A DNA stretch of 64,000 nucleotides. Source: Glandiceps talaboti. Taxonomy: Eukaryota > Hemichordata > Enteropneusta > Spengelidae. How positions within the stretch are numbered: position 1 is the stretch's first letter; the number at the start of each line of letters is the position of its first letter. Where the stretch lies: NCBI RefSeq assembly GCF_964340395.1, contig NC_135566.1:22602635-22666634 (forward strand), read 5' to 3'. Under the pieces are notes generated by a model. That model saw only the letters and a list, made by a program, of their open reading frames with translations. It was not told the origin of the DNA and did not search any database. Position numbers and translations under genes: made by a program. This document shows, piece by piece, positions 62,456 to 64,000 of the stretch.

Positions 62456-64000
62456 TACTGGTAGAAGTGTGAAATTCTAAGATATAATCAATTTGGTAGA
62501 AGTGTGTAATTCTAAGATATAATCAATTTGGTAGAAGTGTGTAATTCTAAGATGTATTGGTAGGAAGTGTGTAATTCTAAGATGTATTGGTAAAAGTGTG
62601 TAATTCTAAGATGTATTGGTAGGAAGTGTGTAATTCTAAGATGTATTGGTAGGAAGTGTGTAATTCTAAGATGTTTTGGTAGAAGTGTGAAATTCTAAGA
62701 TGTACTGGTAGAAGTGTGAAATTCTAAGATGTATTGGTAGGAAGTGTGTAATTCTAAGATGTATTGGTAGGAAGTGTGTAATTCTAAGATGTATTGGTAG
62801 GAAGTGTGTAATTCTAAGATGTATTGGTAGGAAGTGTGTAATTCTAAGATGTATTAGTAGGAAGTGTGTAATTCTAAGATGTACTGGTAGAAGTGTGAAA
62901 TTCTAAGATGTATTGGTAGGAAGTGTGTAATTCTAAGATGTATTGGTAGGAAGTGTGTAATTCTAAGATGTATTGGTAGGAAGTGTGTAATTCTAAGATG
63001 TATTGGTAGGAAGTGTGAAATTCTAAGATGTACAGGTAGGAAGTGTGTAATTCTAAGATGTATTGGTAAAAGTGTGTTATTCTAAGATGTATTGGTAGGA
63101 AGTGTGTAATTCTAAGATGTAATGGTAGGAAGTGTGTAATTCTAAGATGTTTTGGTAGAAGTGTGTAATTCTAAGATGTACTGGTAGAAGTGTGAAATTC
63201 TAAGATGTATTGGTAGGAAGTGTGTAATTCTAAGATGTACTGGTAGAAGTGTGAAATTCTAAGATGTATTGGTAGGAAGTGTGTAATTCTAAGATATATT
63301 GGTAGAAGTGTGTAATTCTAAGATGTATTGGTAGGAAGTGCGTAATTCTAAGATATATTGGTAGAAGTGTGTAATTCTAAGATATATTAGTAGGAAGTGT
63401 GTAATTCTAAGATGTATTGGTAGGAAGTGTGTAATTCTAAGATATATTGGTAGAAGTGTGTAATTCTAAGATATATTAGTAGGAAGTGTGTAATTCTAAG
63501 ATGTATTGGTAGGAAGTGTGTAATTCTAAGATGTATTGGTAGAAGTGTGTAATTCTAAGATATATTAGTAGGAAGTGTGTAATTCTAAGATGTATTGGTA
63601 GAAGTGTGTAATTCTAAGATATATTGGTAGAAGTGTGTAATTCTAAGATGTATTGGTAGGAAGTGCGTAATTCTAAGATATATTGGTAGAAGTGTGTAAT
63701 TCTAAGATATATTAGTAGGAAGTGTGTAATTCTAAGATGTATTGGTAGGAAGTGTGTAATTCTAAGATATATTGGTAGAAGTGTGTAATTCTAAGATATA
63801 TTTGTAGGAAGTGTGTAATTCTAAGATGTATTGGTAGGAAGTGTGTAATTCTAAGATGTATTGGTAGAAGTGTGTAATTCTAAGATATATTAGTAGGAAG
63901 TGTGTAATTCTAAGATGTATTGGTAGAAGTGTGTAATTCTAAGATGTATTGGTAGGAAGTGTGTAATTCTAAGATATATTGGTAGGAAGTGTTTAATTCT
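62456..64000. repeat. 29/30-bp minisatellite, ~52 copies, runs off the window
   Basis: The unit is ATTGGTAGGAAGTGTGTAAT plus TCTAAGATGT, alternating with a one-base-shorter GGTAGAAG form. Long/short order repeats in blocks near 63290-63930. Confidence 0.95.

Overview
The window is animal nuclear DNA. It carries most of one large intron-rich gene on the + strand, a selenocysteine thioredoxin reductase (TXNRD). I traced 15 coding exons from 2171 to 52592. All splice sites are GT/AG, all phases are compatible, and the joined frame is 488 residues, from just before the FAD-binding glycine loop to a C-terminal Gly-Cys-Sec-Gly. The Sec is an in-frame TGA at 52584-52586. The first coding exon(s) and promoter lie upstream of base 1. 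No second host gene is visible. The organism is an invertebrate metazoan that keeps Sec in TXNRD. I cannot name the species. Amphioxus is one reasonable guess, because I recall (unverified) that minisatellites spanning splice junctions were reported there.

The other roughly 97% is repetitive. Fourteen tandem arrays with units of about 25-150 bp fill introns 1, 4, 6, 7, 8, 9 and 14, the 3' UTR and the downstream flank. The striking point is that several arrays are built from the gene's own splice junctions. The 34-bp array in intron 4 repeats the exon 4 donor. The 46-bp array in intron 6 repeats the exon 7 acceptor together with the first 18 coding bases. The 39-bp array in intron 9 repeats the exon 10 acceptor. 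A 42-bp array in intron 8 carries a pyrimidine-rich acceptor fused one base before a perfect GTAAGT. The transcript must therefore splice correctly among roughly 270 decoy sites.

Transposable elements make up most of the rest. They include a broken LINE reverse transcriptase (3340-5072), three minus-strand LINE remnants (35556-36035, 38760-40435, 41100-41760), and a 912-bp element with 66-bp inverted ends (42357-43268). There is also a 358-bp MITE (45601-45958), hAT-like fragments, and two direct copies of one long repeat flanking the gene (1-1770 and 57891-59790). A TG-microsatellite-containing family recurs about eight times, always in the gene's orientation.

Layout: 1-2170 repeat and upstream intron; 2171-52592 TXNRD; 52593 to about 55440 probable 3' UTR with a 2.3-kb array; 55500-59790 dispersed repeats; 60010-61949 a 43-bp array; 62456-64000 a 30-bp array running off the window. 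The very long open frames inside arrays come from unit lengths divisible by 3 and are not genes.
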